This document shows, piece by piece, positions 25,760 to 33,526 of a stretch of 64,000 nucleotides of DNA. The position numbers were made by a program, and so were the translations under genes. The stretch covers positions 62,001-126,000 of the forward strand of contig NZ_CP021235.1 of NCBI RefSeq assembly GCF_003585765.1, given 5' to 3'. How positions within the stretch are numbered: the first letter of the stretch is position 1; each line of letters begins with the position of its first letter. Source of the DNA: Pontibacter actiniarum (lineage in GTDB: Bacteria; Bacteroidota; Bacteroidia; Cytophagales; Hymenobacteraceae). The notes below the pieces were generated by a model. It made no database searches and had not been told where the DNA came from. It was given only the letters and a program-made list of their open reading frames with translations.

Positions 25760-25983
25760 GGGCCTCCCTTTGTAGAGCAGTAGCTATCCGGTTTCAGAAG
25801 TTGTTGTACGTCTGCGTGTACCAGTACTTAAAGAAGTCGTTTGCAACCCAATTTCCAATCGGGATGTGCTCCTCTTAAAGTAGCACAAAGTCAGGGTGAC
25901 GTTCTTTCAAAAAAGTGAAGGGTAAGTTAAGCTCTTATCTAGCCACTCCTGGCTTTTTGTACATCACCGCTACCTTAAAAACA

Positions 25984-26011
25984 AAAAGCCCCAGCTACTG
26001 CCGGGGCTTTT
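25984..26011 (-). terminator. Terminator of perR-peroxiredoxin
   Basis: 9-base arms AAAAGCCCC and GGGGCTTTT around a 10-base loop, 25 bases beyond the peroxiredoxin stop. Read on the minus strand it ends in TTTTTGT. The 270-base gap to the methyltransferase gene holds nothing else recognisable. Confidence 0.8.
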
Positions 26012-26035
26012 CTGTTTTATACTAGAAGCTGGTGC

Positions 26036-26674
26036 TTAGTGAGCTGCGTTAGCTGACAGGTAGCTAGATACGCCTTCTTTTGTAGCTTGCATACCTTCTT
26101 TACCTTCTTCCCAGTTTGCAGGGCAAACTTCGCCTTTCTCCTCGAAGTACTGCAGGGCATCCACCATGCGCAGCGCCTCGTCGATAGAGCGGCCCAGCGG
26201 CATGTCGTTTACTACCTGGTGGCGTACGATACCTTCTTTGTCGATCAGGAACAGACCACGGTAAGCAACCGGATCACCTACAAAAGTAACTTCACCTTCT
26301 TCGTTGTACTCGTAGTGGCCAGCCAGCACGTCGTAGTTCTGTGCGATAGTCTTTGCAGCGTCAGCTACAAGCGGGTAGTTAACGCCCTCGATGCCACCCT
26401 GCTCGCGCGGAGTGTTCAGCCATGCGAAGTGAGAGAAGTGCGTGTCAGTAGAGCAACCTACTACCGCTACACCTTTGCGCTCAAACTCCTCCATTCTGTC
26501 CTGGAAGGCGATGATCTCAGTTGGGCACACAAAAGTGAAGTCCATTGGGTAGAAGTAGAAAATTACGTGCTTCTTGCCAAGGTACTGCTCCAGTGAAAAG
26601 TCTTCTACAAACTCACCGTTTTCTACGGCCATTGTTTTAAACGAAGGTGCTTTTTTACCTACTAATACTGCCAT
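26036..26674 (-). CDS. Typical 2-Cys peroxiredoxin (AhpC/Prx1 type)
   Basis: A 212-residue cytoplasmic peroxiredoxin that reduces H2O2 and organic peroxides. The peroxidatic Cys is C50 in FTFVCPTE and the resolving Cys is about C184 in GEVCPANW, so it is the 2-Cys type with full-length C-terminal arm. It lies 29 bases downstream of the Fur/PerR-family gene in the same direction, so it should be expressed from that promoter under control of the box at 27177. This is the classic PerR-peroxidase arrangement. Confidence 0.95.
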   Translation of the reverse strand: MAVLVGKKAPSFKTMAVENGEFVEDFSLEQYLGKKHVIFYFYPMDFTFVCPTEIIAFQDRMEEFERKGVAVVGCSTDTHFSHFAWLNTPREQGGIEGVNYPLVADAAKTIAQNYDVLAGHYEYNEEGEVTFVGDPVAYRGLFLIDKEGIVRHQVVNDMPLGRSIDEALRMVDALQYFEEKGEVCPANWEEGKEGMQATKEGVSSYLSANAAH

Positions 26675-26703
26675 TTGTTATTGGTTTTTGGTTTTTGAAA
26701 AAT

Positions 26704-27168
26704 CTATTTTGAAACTCGTGTAATGCTTATTTGTTTCTCGGGCTCCACCTTGTTTCCTGACAGCTGCACCGAAAACCCCTTCACTTCGAAGTTGCTGAGC
26801 TTTCTGCGGCTGAAGAACTCGGTCAGCAGCTGGTCCAGCTCCGGATCATCAAAGTCAACGATCTCCTTGGTGTTGCTGCAGTAAATGTGGCTGTGCACCA
26901 GTGTGTTGCCATCGTAGCGCTTGCTGCCCTCTTCCGAAAACACGCGCCGGATCAGGCCTGTCTCCGCAAAAGTGTCCAGAGTTTTGTACACCGTGCCCAG
27001 CGAGATGCTTGGGTTTGCTGGCTTCAGGCGCTGGTACACATCCTCTGCGGTGGGGTGGTGCCCGTGCAGCTCCGTTACCGCTTCGAATACAACAATGCGC
27101 TGGTGCGTGGCCTTAAGGCCGCACGTTAACAGGCGCTGTCGTAATTCGTCTCGGGTCAGGTTTTGCAT
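26704..27168 (-). CDS. perR: Fur-family regulator, PerR-like
   Basis: A 154-residue Fur-superfamily repressor with an N-terminal winged helix (recognition helix SLGTVYKTLDTF, about 57-68) and a C-terminal dimer domain. The regulatory metal ligands of PerR have counterparts: H35-H38 (HGHHPTAEDVY), D86, H92, H94 and D105 in EIVDF; the Asp at this last place is the PerR-type residue where Fur has Glu. The structural Cys4 zinc site is missing: only C97 remains of the first CxxC and there is no second pair. It heads an operon with peroxiredoxin and is probably autoregulated. A Fur-like role in iron control is not excluded. Confidence 0.82.
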   Translation of the reverse strand: MQNLTRDELRQRLLTCGLKATHQRIVVFEAVTELHGHHPTAEDVYQRLKPANPSISLGTVYKTLDTFAETGLIRRVFSEEGSKRYDGNTLVHSHIYCSNTKEIVDFDDPELDQLLTEFFSRRKLSNFEVKGFSVQLSGNKVEPEKQISITRVSK

Positions 27169-27176
27169 ATACCAGT

Positions 27177-27191
27177 TAAGAATGATTCTTA
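27177..27191. promoter_or_regulatory. PerR/Fur-type operator (7-1-7)
   Basis: TAAGAAT-G-ATTCTTA is a perfect 15-base inverted repeat with the 7-1-7 form used by Fur and PerR proteins. It lies 9 bases upstream of the perR start and about 12 bases after the predicted transcript start, where a bound dimer would block transcription. Its inner 11 bases recur at the siderophore receptor gene (47754). Confidence 0.75.
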
Positions 27192-27208
27192 CTTGATAAT
27201 AGTTCCTG

Positions 27209-27216
27209 CAAAGGTA
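27209..27216 (-). promoter_or_regulatory. -7 promoter box of perR-peroxiredoxin
   Basis: TACCTTTG on the minus strand, an exact consensus match, 41 bases upstream of the ATG and 17 bases upstream of the operator. Confidence 0.65.
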
Positions 27217-27227
27217 AGACAGATAGA

Positions 27228-27316
27228 TTAGAGTTAAAAGTGAAGAGTGAAAAGTTATGAGTTATACTTCCGCACAGGCTCAACTCATAACTCTTAACTC
27301 TCAACTCATAACTCTG
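27228..27316. repeat. Cluster of short direct and inverted repeats
   Basis: The 10-mer AACTCATAAC occurs twice in direct order (27282-27291 and 27303-27312) and once inverted as GTTATGAGTT (27254-27263), with related GAGTTAAAAG and CTTAACTCT words between. The stretch can fold into alternative hairpins and lies just beyond the stop of the enoyl-CoA hydratase gene, so it may end that transcript. Such low-complexity gene-end repeats are seen in other Bacteroidota. Confidence 0.5.
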
Positions 27317-27326
27317 AAGTAATGGC

Positions 27327-28100
27327 CTACCGGCCCTTAAACTCTGGCTTGCGCTTCTCAACAAAGGCGTTCATGCCTTCGGTCTGGTCTTCGGAGGCGA
27401 AGCAGAGGTAGAAGTTCTTGCGCTCAAAGTGCAGGCCCTCGTCCAGGTGGGTTTCGAAGGAGCGGTTCACAGCCTCTTTGGCCAGCTTTGCCGCCACCGG
27501 CGACATGCGCGCGATCTCTCCGGCAAGTTTAAAGGCCTCCTCCAAGTACAGCTCCACCGGCACTACGCGGTTAATCAGGCCGTGCTTTTCTGCTTCGTCG
27601 GCGGATATAAACCTGCCCGTCAGCACCATTTCCATGGCTTTGGCCTTCCCGATGGCTTTGGTCAGGCGCTGTGTGCCGCCCGCGCCGGGCATCACGCCAA
27701 TCTTAATCTCGGGCTGGCCAAACTGGGCGGTCTCCGAAGCCACGATCATGTCGCAGGTCATGGCCAGTTCACAGCCGCCACCCAGGGCGAAGCCGGACAC
27801 TGCGGCAACGATAGGCTTCTTAGTCTTGCGAATCTGGTCCCAGGTGGAGAACTGGTCCACGTTCAGCATGTCGATGGCCGTTTTGCCGGCCATCTGCTTA
27901 ATGTCTGCGCCGGCGGCGAAGGCGCGCTCGTTGCCGGTGATGATGATGGCGCGCACCTCGTCGTTCTCGTCCAGCTCCTTCAGGGCGTCGCGCAGCTCGC
28001 TCATCAGCTGCAGGTTTAGAGCGTTCAGCTCTTTGGGCCGGTTGAGTTGGATAAGCGCAACGTGCGGCTGCGCCTGGGGCGTTACAAGTATAAATTCCAT
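27327..28100 (-). CDS. Enoyl-CoA hydratase/isomerase
   Basis: A 257-residue crotonase-fold enzyme. Both catalytic glutamates of hydratases are present: in GGGCELAM (about residue 111) and in PEIKIGVMPGAGG (about 131). The oxyanion-hole stretch AFAAGADIKQMA is also conserved. It hydrates trans-2-enoyl-CoA thioesters during fatty acid or phenylacetate breakdown. No other beta-oxidation genes are adjacent, so the pathway is not fixed by context. Confidence 0.93.
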   Translation of the reverse strand: MEFILVTPQAQPHVALIQLNRPKELNALNLQLMSELRDALKELDENDEVRAIIITGNERAFAAGADIKQMAGKTAIDMLNVDQFSTWDQIRKTKKPIVAAVSGFALGGGCELAMTCDMIVASETAQFGQPEIKIGVMPGAGGTQRLTKAIGKAKAMEMVLTGRFISADEAEKHGLINRVVPVELYLEEAFKLAGEIARMSPVAAKLAKEAVNRSFETHLDEGLHFERKNFYLCFASEDQTEGMNAFVEKRKPEFKGR

Positions 28101-28155
28101 AGTATGATTAGGTTTCTGTTGATAATGCCTTAAGATAACAGTTTTAGCGCAAGCA

Positions 28156-28183
28156 AGAAAAAGCCCGATGCGTAGATCGGGCT
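28156..28183 (-). terminator. Terminator of the aspartate kinase gene
   Basis: 8-base arms AGCCCGAT and ATCGGGCT around a 6-base loop, followed on the minus strand by TTTTTCTT. It lies 17 bases beyond the stop at 28200. Confidence 0.85.
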
Positions 28184-28199
28184 GTAAGGTGTTGGCAGC

Positions 28200-29474
28200 C
28201 TACCGGCTCACAAACTGAAACGTGGTGCGTGTGCGCTGCTCCAGTAGCACGGCCTTGCCTGCCATCATGCGGTTTATACTGGCTGCGTCGTAGTTTTTGA
28301 TCGTGTACAGCCGCAGCTCGGTGTTGTAGTGGATCACGAACTGGTCGTGCAGCGTCTGGATGAGGCGGTGCAGGCGCTCAGGGTGGTAGTCTGTGCAGAT
28401 GGAGAAGGAGATGGCCGAGTTCTGCATCAGGTTGATCTTGATGCGCAGCTCGGAGAGGGCGTTGAAGATGGTGCCCAGGTTCTGCTCCGAGATAAAGGTA
28501 AAGTCCTTCACGCCGAAGGACACCAGGCACTGCTTCTCCTTAATGATGTAGGCCGGAGCGATTACCTCAAAGCGGCAGTTGCAGATTTTGGTGCCAGCCC
28601 CCTCTGGGTTCAGAAAGGACTTGACGTAGAGCGGAATCTGCTTGTTGGCCAGTGGCTTGATGGTTTTCGGGTGGATCACGGAGGCGCCGTAGTAAGCCAT
28701 CTCCACCGTCTCCTGGTAAGAGATCTCGGGGTAGCACACCGTATCCGCGAAGTACTTGGGGTCGGCGTTGAGCAGGCCTTCCACATCCTTCCAGATGTAC
28801 ATGCCCTCGGCCTCCAGGCAGTAGGCAAACACGGCGGCGCTGAAGTCGGAGCCCTCGCGGCCGAGCGTGGTCGTCAGGCCGTTGTTGGTGCCGCCCAGAA
28901 AGCCCTGCGTTACCACCAGCCCTTCCTGCAGCATGGCGGGCACGTCCCGCCTGATCAGCCGCTCCGTCCAGCCCCAGTCCACCCGGGCCTCGCGCCAGGT
29001 GCTGTCGGTTTGGATGTACTTCCGGCTGTCAATCAGGGTGTTGTGTAAATCCTGCTCCTCCAGAAAATAATGCAAGATAGTTGACGATAAAAGTTCGCCA
29101 AAACTTACGGTTTGATCGTATACGGTATCAAAGTTGTCGTTGGGAAGTGTTTTCGCCAGCTGTGCGTGCAGCTGCTCAAAGAGGTGCTCCAGCCGCTGGA
29201 ACACCGGGTGGCCTTGCTGCGGAAACAACTCGCTCAGCACCTGTAGGTGATACGATTTCAGTTGCAGAAACTCCTGCTCAAACGCCTGCTGCCGGTGTGC
29301 CAGGTCGAGCAGCGCCTCCAGGGCATTGGTGGTCTTACCCATGGCGGACACTACCAGCAGTAGCTGCTGTCCGCCGGCCTGCGTCTTCACGATGCGGGCC
29401 AGGTTGCGGAACGCCTCGGCGCTCTTGACCGATGCGCCCCCAAACTTGTATACTTTTATCCTGTCTTGTGTCAT
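28200..29474 (-). CDS. lysC: Aspartate kinase (monofunctional)
   Basis: A 424-residue enzyme that phosphorylates L-aspartate, the first step towards lysine, threonine, methionine and diaminopimelate. The N-terminal KFGGASV is the ATP/aspartate-binding signature, and GREGSDFSAAVFAYCL lies further on. The last 130 residues contain two ACT-like units (QCLVSFGVKDFTFISEQNLG and later) that normally bind feedback inhibitors. There is no homoserine dehydrogenase domain. Divergent from fbp. The symbol reflects activity; the true allosteric type is unknown. Confidence 0.94.
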   Translation of the reverse strand: MTQDRIKVYKFGGASVKSAEAFRNLARIVKTQAGGQQLLLVVSAMGKTTNALEALLDLAHRQQAFEQEFLQLKSYHLQVLSELFPQQGHPVFQRLEHLFEQLHAQLAKTLPNDNFDTVYDQTVSFGELLSSTILHYFLEEQDLHNTLIDSRKYIQTDSTWREARVDWGWTERLIRRDVPAMLQEGLVVTQGFLGGTNNGLTTTLGREGSDFSAAVFAYCLEAEGMYIWKDVEGLLNADPKYFADTVCYPEISYQETVEMAYYGASVIHPKTIKPLANKQIPLYVKSFLNPEGAGTKICNCRFEVIAPAYIIKEKQCLVSFGVKDFTFISEQNLGTIFNALSELRIKINLMQNSAISFSICTDYHPERLHRLIQTLHDQFVIHYNTELRLYTIKNYDAASINRMMAGKAVLLEQRTRTTFQFVSR

Positions 29475-29518
29475 GAACCGTAAAATTAGGCATCGTTCGG
29501 AATATTGCCTAAAAATGA

Positions 29519-29526
29519 TATTTTTG
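29519..29526 (+). promoter_or_regulatory. -7 promoter box of fbp
   Basis: TATTTTTG fits TAnnTTTG, 25 bases before the ATG. Confidence 0.6.
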
Positions 29527-29551
29527 TAAACTATAGGTTAAACTCATCTTT

Positions 29552-30559
29552 ATGAATGACAAACTCGCGCTCCCTGTAGGCACCACGCTGGACAGGTTTA
29601 TCATGAGAAAACAAGAAGCCTTCCCGTATGCAACAGGGGAGCTATCGCAGTTACTCCGCGATATAGCGCTGGCGGCCAAAATCGTTAACCGCGAAATAAA
29701 CCGCGCAGGGCTACTCGACGTGACTGGTGCCTATGGGCAACAAAACGTACAAGGCGAAGACCAGCAAAAGCTGGACGTAATTGCCAACATCCGCTTCATA
29801 CGTGCCTTGCGCAACGGTGGCGAAGTTTGCACCATTATTTCTGAGGAGGAAGATGACATCATCCAAACCGGTAATATCGGGGGCAAGTACATTGTGGCCA
29901 TCGACCCGCTGGACGGCTCGTCTAACATCGATGTGAACGTATCCATCGGTACGATCTTCTCCATCTACCGCCGTGTGTCGGAGCAGGGGGCGGACGGCAC
30001 CATGGAAGACTGCCTGCAGAAGGGCGTGCGCCAGGTGGCTGCCGGCTATGTGATCTACGGCTCGTCCACCATGATGGTCTACACCACCGGCCACGGCGTT
30101 AACGGCTTCACCTACGACCCGTCGCTGGGCGAGTTCTTCCTGTCGCACCCGAACATCACCTCACCGGAAACAGGCTCTACCTACTCCATTAACGAGGGTA
30201 GCTTTAACTCTTTCCCGGAGGGGGTGAAGCAGTATGTGAACTACTGCAAGGAAAGCGGCTACTCGGCCCGCTACATTGGCTCACTGGTGGCCGACTTTCA
30301 CCGCAACCTGCTGAAGGGCGGCATTTACATTTACCCGGCTACCGCTAAGGCGCCAAACGGCAAGCTGCGCCTCATGTACGAGTGCAACGCACTGGCCTTT
30401 ATTGTGGAGCAGGCAGGCGGCAAGGCAACCAACGGTTACCAGCGCATTATGGAGATGCAGCCAACGGAGCTGCACCAGCGATGCCCGCTGATTATTGGCT
30501 CCACAGAGATGGTGGATAAAGTAGAAGAGTACCTGAAATCCGAAGTAGAAGTAGGTTAA
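29552..30559 (+). CDS. fbp: Class 1 fructose-1,6-bisphosphatase
   Basis: A 335-residue enzyme of normal length that hydrolyses fructose 1,6-bisphosphate to fructose 6-phosphate in gluconeogenesis. The metal- and phosphate-binding signature [13 protein letters not shown] lies at about 116-128, with SEEEDD upstream (about 95-100). [22 protein letters not shown] and the Lys in that stretch form the sugar-phosphate site. Cytoplasmic; own promoter and a clear terminator. Confidence 0.97.
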   Translation: MNDKLALPVGTTLDRFIMRKQEAFPYATGELSQLLRDIALAAKIVNREINRAGLLDVTGAYGQQNVQGEDQQKLDVIANIRFIRALRNGGEVCTIISEEEDDIIQTGNIGGKYIVAIDPLDGSSNIDVNVSIGTIFSIYRRVSEQGADGTMEDCLQKGVRQVAAGYVIYGSSTMMVYTTGHGVNGFTYDPSLGEFFLSHPNITSPETGSTYSINEGSFNSFPEGVKQYVNYCKESGYSARYIGSLVADFHRNLLKGGIYIYPATAKAPNGKLRLMYECNALAFIVEQAGGKATNGYQRIMEMQPTELHQRCPLIIGSTEMVDKVEEYLKSEVEVG

Positions 30560-30598
30560 CCCCGCACCGCACATCTGGAATTAGATTAAGACAGCATC

Positions 30599-30632
30599 AA
30601 AAGGCAGAGAGCAGCAGCGCTTTCTGCCTTTT
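30599..30632 (+). terminator. Terminator of fbp
   Basis: 14-base arms with one G-T pair (AAAAGGCAGAGAGC and GCTTTCTGCCTTTT) around a 6-base loop, followed by TTTCTTTTT. Confidence 0.85.
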
Positions 30633-30813
30633 TCTTTTTAGCGGAGCGGTGCCAGCGGCTGTAGCGGCGGTTCCAGCTGCGGCGGCTCCTGAGGCAGAGG
30701 CCTTGCTGATTGCAGTACGGTGCCAAGGCCGCAGCAGTATTTCGGGAAAGGGGGGCTTGCCGGGGCACAGGGGTAAGTTGGGGCGTTTACAAGGGGCCTC
30801 TGCGGCGCGCGGG

Positions 30814-31122
30814 TTACCTCCCGCTGTACCTGAGCCGGATTTCGGTTTTCAGCATTTCGCGTTTGATGATGAGGCGGGAGATGCGGGTGGCGATGATCTC
30901 CGCATCGGCATCCACCATGGCGGCTTTCACCTTGCGCTCGTCCACGTCGATGCGGTAGAGGATGTGCAGCAGGCGGTTAAAGTCTGAGCGGAGCAGGTGG
31001 AGCACCACACGGGCCAGCTTGTGCTCCAGCGCCTCCAGATCGGTGCTGGGCAGGTTGTCTACCTCAAATATCCTTTGCAGGTGGTTGGTGGTGCCGGCAA
31101 GTAAGGCTGGTGAGTAAGGCAT
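30814..31122 (-). CDS. Small helical protein of unknown function
   Basis: A 102-residue protein that appears almost wholly alpha-helical, with no signal peptide. The central part (EALEHKLARVVLHLLRSDFNRLLHILYRIDVDERKVKAAM) is a regular amphipathic pattern, and the C-terminus is basic. No family is recognised, though the composition is that of a real conserved protein. A TACCTTTA near-consensus -7 box (31182-31189, minus strand) lies about 60 bases upstream. Confidence 0.72.
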   Translation of the reverse strand: MPYSPALLAGTTNHLQRIFEVDNLPSTDLEALEHKLARVVLHLLRSDFNRLLHILYRIDVDERKVKAAMVDADAEIIATRISRLIIKREMLKTEIRLRYSGR

Positions 31123-31210
31123 GGCTGTAGGGCAAGGGCTTTGCTGTTTGCCAGGGGCGGTAAAAGCGAAGCGGGTAAGTGTAAAGGTACGGCTATACGT
31201 CCGGAAACAA

Positions 31211-31238
31211 AAAAGCCCCCCGGTACCGGGGGGCTTTT
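31211..31238 (-). terminator. Palindromic terminator after the DUF5606 gene
   Basis: A perfect 28-base palindrome: AAAAGCCCCCCGGT and its exact complement without loop. The minus strand ends in a T run after the stem. It lies 3 bases beyond the stop at 31242. Confidence 0.8.
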
Positions 31239-31241
31239 ACA

Positions 31242-31706
31242 CTAGGCTTTCTTTTTCTTAGATTCCTTAGCTGGTGCCTCTGATTCAGACTGCGCCTCAG
31301 GCTCGGCAGCTTCTGTGAAACCTACGTACTTCTTCACGATGGTGTACCAGGTGGCCAGCTTCTTCATGTCTGACACATACACGCGGTCGTCGTCGTAGTT
31401 AGGCAGTACGTTGGCCATGAACTCCTTGTAGTCCTCGTTGCTTGGTTTCTCGCCAAGAGGCAGGCTGTCGCCATACTTCTCATGCACGCGGTCGAAGACC
31501 TCTGCAAGCGGTACAGTTCCTTCCTCATCGGTTGTGTAGATAGAGATCTCATCAAGCAGCGACATACGGTGGCGCGCCTGCGCAACCATTGTCTTCGGGT
31601 TCTCCTCCAGGCTCTCCATAATCACACCGGTGCGTGTAGGCTTTATTACACGGTAAAGGCCACTCTGTCCGGATACGGCTGCAATTTGTCTTAAATCGAT
31701 AGGCAT
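31242..31706 (-). CDS. DUF5606 family protein
   Basis: A 154-residue cytoplasmic protein that begins MPIDLRQIAAVSGQSGLYRV, the hallmark of DUF5606, a family largely restricted to Bacteroidota. The C-terminal 25 residues are low-complexity Glu/Ser/Lys and end in KKKKA. The function is unknown. ATG 31706 was chosen over an upstream in-frame ATG at 31760, because the family starts here and the upstream part overlaps the TonB-like gene. It lies 22 bases after that gene and is probably cotranscribed. Confidence 0.9.
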   Translation of the reverse strand: MPIDLRQIAAVSGQSGLYRVIKPTRTGVIMESLEENPKTMVAQARHRMSLLDEISIYTTDEEGTVPLAEVFDRVHEKYGDSLPLGEKPSNEDYKEFMANVLPNYDDDRVYVSDMKKLATWYTIVKKYVGFTEAAEPEAQSESEAPAKESKKKKA

Positions 31707-31728
31707 AGTTAAGGTATGTCTGTATAGT

Positions 31729-32136
31729 TTATAGTTTAAACATAATCGGGATGCTGGCATCTACGCCAAAACCGGGCGCCTTAAACTTCAGCAGCTGCGC
31801 CACGCGCAGCGCCTCTTCGCCGGTACCGGCCCCGGCGTTGCGCAACACCTTAAAGTTAGATGTTGAGCCGTCGGGGTTCAGGGTAAAGCTGACGATACAG
31901 TCGCCCTGCACGCGGTTGCGCTTGGCCAGTGGCGGGTACGTCAGCTCCTTGTTGATGGCTTTGTACATGGCCTCCTGGCCGCCTTCGTAAAAGTCGGCGA
32001 CTGGAACGGCCTTCTCCGGCATCCATACTTTCTCCTCGGCAGGCGCTGCTGCTTTTTTTGTGCCGTTGCTCTGGGCACTCGCTGTTAGCGCCGCGAAGGC
32101 AAAGAAAATAAACAAAAATGAAATTTTTCTTCTCAT
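31729..32136 (-). CDS. Exported protein with TonB C-terminal domain
   Basis: A 135-residue protein with a cleavable signal peptide (MRRKISFLFIFFAFAALTASAQS) and one TonB C-terminal domain (about 60-135: YPPLAKRNRVQGDCIVSFTLNPDGS to the end). Unlike true TonB it keeps no long proline-rich spacer, and the signal looks cleavable, so it would be soluble in the periplasm or attached elsewhere. Such short forms are common in Bacteroidota and their role in energy transduction is uncertain. An ATG four codons upstream is an alternative start. Confidence 0.85.
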   Translation of the reverse strand: MRRKISFLFIFFAFAALTASAQSNGTKKAAAPAEEKVWMPEKAVPVADFYEGGQEAMYKAINKELTYPPLAKRNRVQGDCIVSFTLNPDGSTSNFKVLRNAGAGTGEEALRVAQLLKFKAPGFGVDASIPIMFKL

Positions 32137-32207
32137 AAGGGTAAACATTTAAAATTCCTACGTCACGGGTAAGCTACAGCACACGTTTAAATGTAAACCT
32201 GCTCCGC

Positions 32208-32816
32208 CTATTGCTGGTTCTGCACCTGCGCGTTCACCTCATCTATAAAGTTGAGGATCTCGTCGCGGCCCATCTGCTTTTCGGCGGAGGTACGGAACAT
32301 CTGTGGCAGCTCCTCCCATGTTTCCCGCAGTTTACGCTCGTAGGCGGCGATGGTTGAGTCTGTCTTGAGCGCCGATTGCTTATCCACCTTCGTGAATACA
32401 ATCACAAAAGGTACGCCCATGGTTCCGAGGTGGTTAATAAAGTCCAGGTCCGGTTGCAGGGGTTCGTGGCGGGCATCCACCAGCACGAAAACGCAGGTGA
32501 GGTTCTCGCGCTTCTGAAAGTAGAAGTTGATCATGCGGCGCCACTCCTCGCGGGAGCTCTTGCTGACTTTGGCATAGCCGTAGCCCGGCAAATCGACCAG
32601 GTACCACTCGTTGTTGATGAGGAAGTGGTTGATGAGCTGCGTCTTGCCCGGTTGTGACGAGGTTTTGGCCAGCTTCTTCTGCTCTGTCAGCATGTTGATG
32701 AGGGAGGACTTGCCTACGTTGGAGCGGCCGATAAAGGCGTACTCCGGCTTGTCGGGGGTAGGGCAGGCCTCTACCTTGGTGTTGCTCATCAAAAACTTTG
32801 CTTCTTTTATAATCAT
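32208..32816 (-). CDS. engB: Ribosome biogenesis GTPase EngB (YihA/YsxC)
   Basis: A 202-residue small GTPase needed for assembly of the large ribosomal subunit. G1 is GRSNVGKSSLINML (about 30-43), G3 is DLPGYGYAKV and G4 is FTKVDK. The start at 32816 (MIIKEAKFLMSNT) matches the family; the frame is open 33 codons further upstream but that part is unlike EngB. A -7 box lies about 100 bases upstream. Confidence 0.96.
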   Translation of the reverse strand: MIIKEAKFLMSNTKVEACPTPDKPEYAFIGRSNVGKSSLINMLTEQKKLAKTSSQPGKTQLINHFLINNEWYLVDLPGYGYAKVSKSSREEWRRMINFYFQKRENLTCVFVLVDARHEPLQPDLDFINHLGTMGVPFVIVFTKVDKQSALKTDSTIAAYERKLRETWEELPQMFRTSAEKQMGRDEILNFIDEVNAQVQNQQ

Positions 32817-32912
32817 GCTGTGGTGTATTCGTGGCGCTGCCCTAAGCGCTGAAGCCACACTTGGTAGTGCAGGAACGAGCCTCTTTTGGCGGCAGCCTTG
32901 TTTGTTGCACCT

Positions 32913-32920
32913 CAAAGGTA
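32913..32920 (-). promoter_or_regulatory. -7 promoter box of engB
   Basis: TACCTTTG on the minus strand, an exact consensus match about 97 bases before the chosen start codon. Confidence 0.5.
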
Positions 32921-33230
32921 ACGAATATTTTACCTACTCGGAGAAGTAGAAGCGCTTTTTGCGCCCCTCCTATAAGTAAACGTGTAAAACGGCAGAACAT
33001 TTTACCGGGAGCGGACGGGAAAGCGGCCTTTGCGGCCGTGCTGCTGCGGGCGGGGGCTTTGCAAAACAGGCTTTTAGCGTATGGCAGGCACCCCAGCCAA
33101 CAGCCGGCCCCTGCTGTACCCACCTGGGGGAGCCGCAGAAGAGGGGGAGCGCCCGGGAGTGTTTCCGCTGGCCTGTATTTATACTTGCTGGGCTTGCACT
33201 ACGGCAAGGCGTAATTAGGTTAAATAAGTG

Positions 33231-33260
33231 TTTGCTAATATTATTAATTCCATATATTTG
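33231..33260 (+). promoter_or_regulatory. Full Bacteroidota promoter, PorE-like gene
   Basis: TTTG (33231-33234), 18-base spacer and TATATTTG (33253-33260). It is the best plus-strand promoter in the gap and predicts a 5' leader of about 260 bases. Confidence 0.6.
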
Positions 33261-33526
33261 CTGTTGATTCTATTATTTTAAGATAAGATTATACTTGTTT
33301 AGCGGCTTTTAACAAGGCCAGGCTGCCGTTACCTAACCTTTTTGCGCTACAAACCCGTATGCAGGGCAATGCCTGGCGCAAGAATGTCTGAAAATTAACA
33401 TATACTAAAAATAATATATCTCGTATAGAGACTGGAACAGCCTTGCCGTAGGCTTGAGCACCGGCTTTGGCTTAGGAAAACATCATCATTACAAACACAA
33501 GGAAAGTATAACAAACCCTTTTACAC

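Larger units (their letters stand above)
32817..33526. other. 710-base gap with two divergent promoters and a long leader
   Basis: It holds the -7 box of engB (minus strand) and a full promoter at 33231-33260 (plus strand) for the PorE-like gene, leaving a leader of about 260 bases. The part 33220-33430 is A+T-rich. A ten-codon reading frame at 33358-33390 was seen in the leader but has no support as a gene. Confidence 0.6.

Noticed and set aside
27228..27316. Possible CRISPR-like array
   Set aside because: The repeats are only about 10 bases, are found in both orientations and have no regular spacers.
33358..33390. Ten-codon reading frame in the leader of the PorE-like gene
   Set aside because: Too short to judge; no amino acid pattern of a leader peptide and no adjacent terminator.
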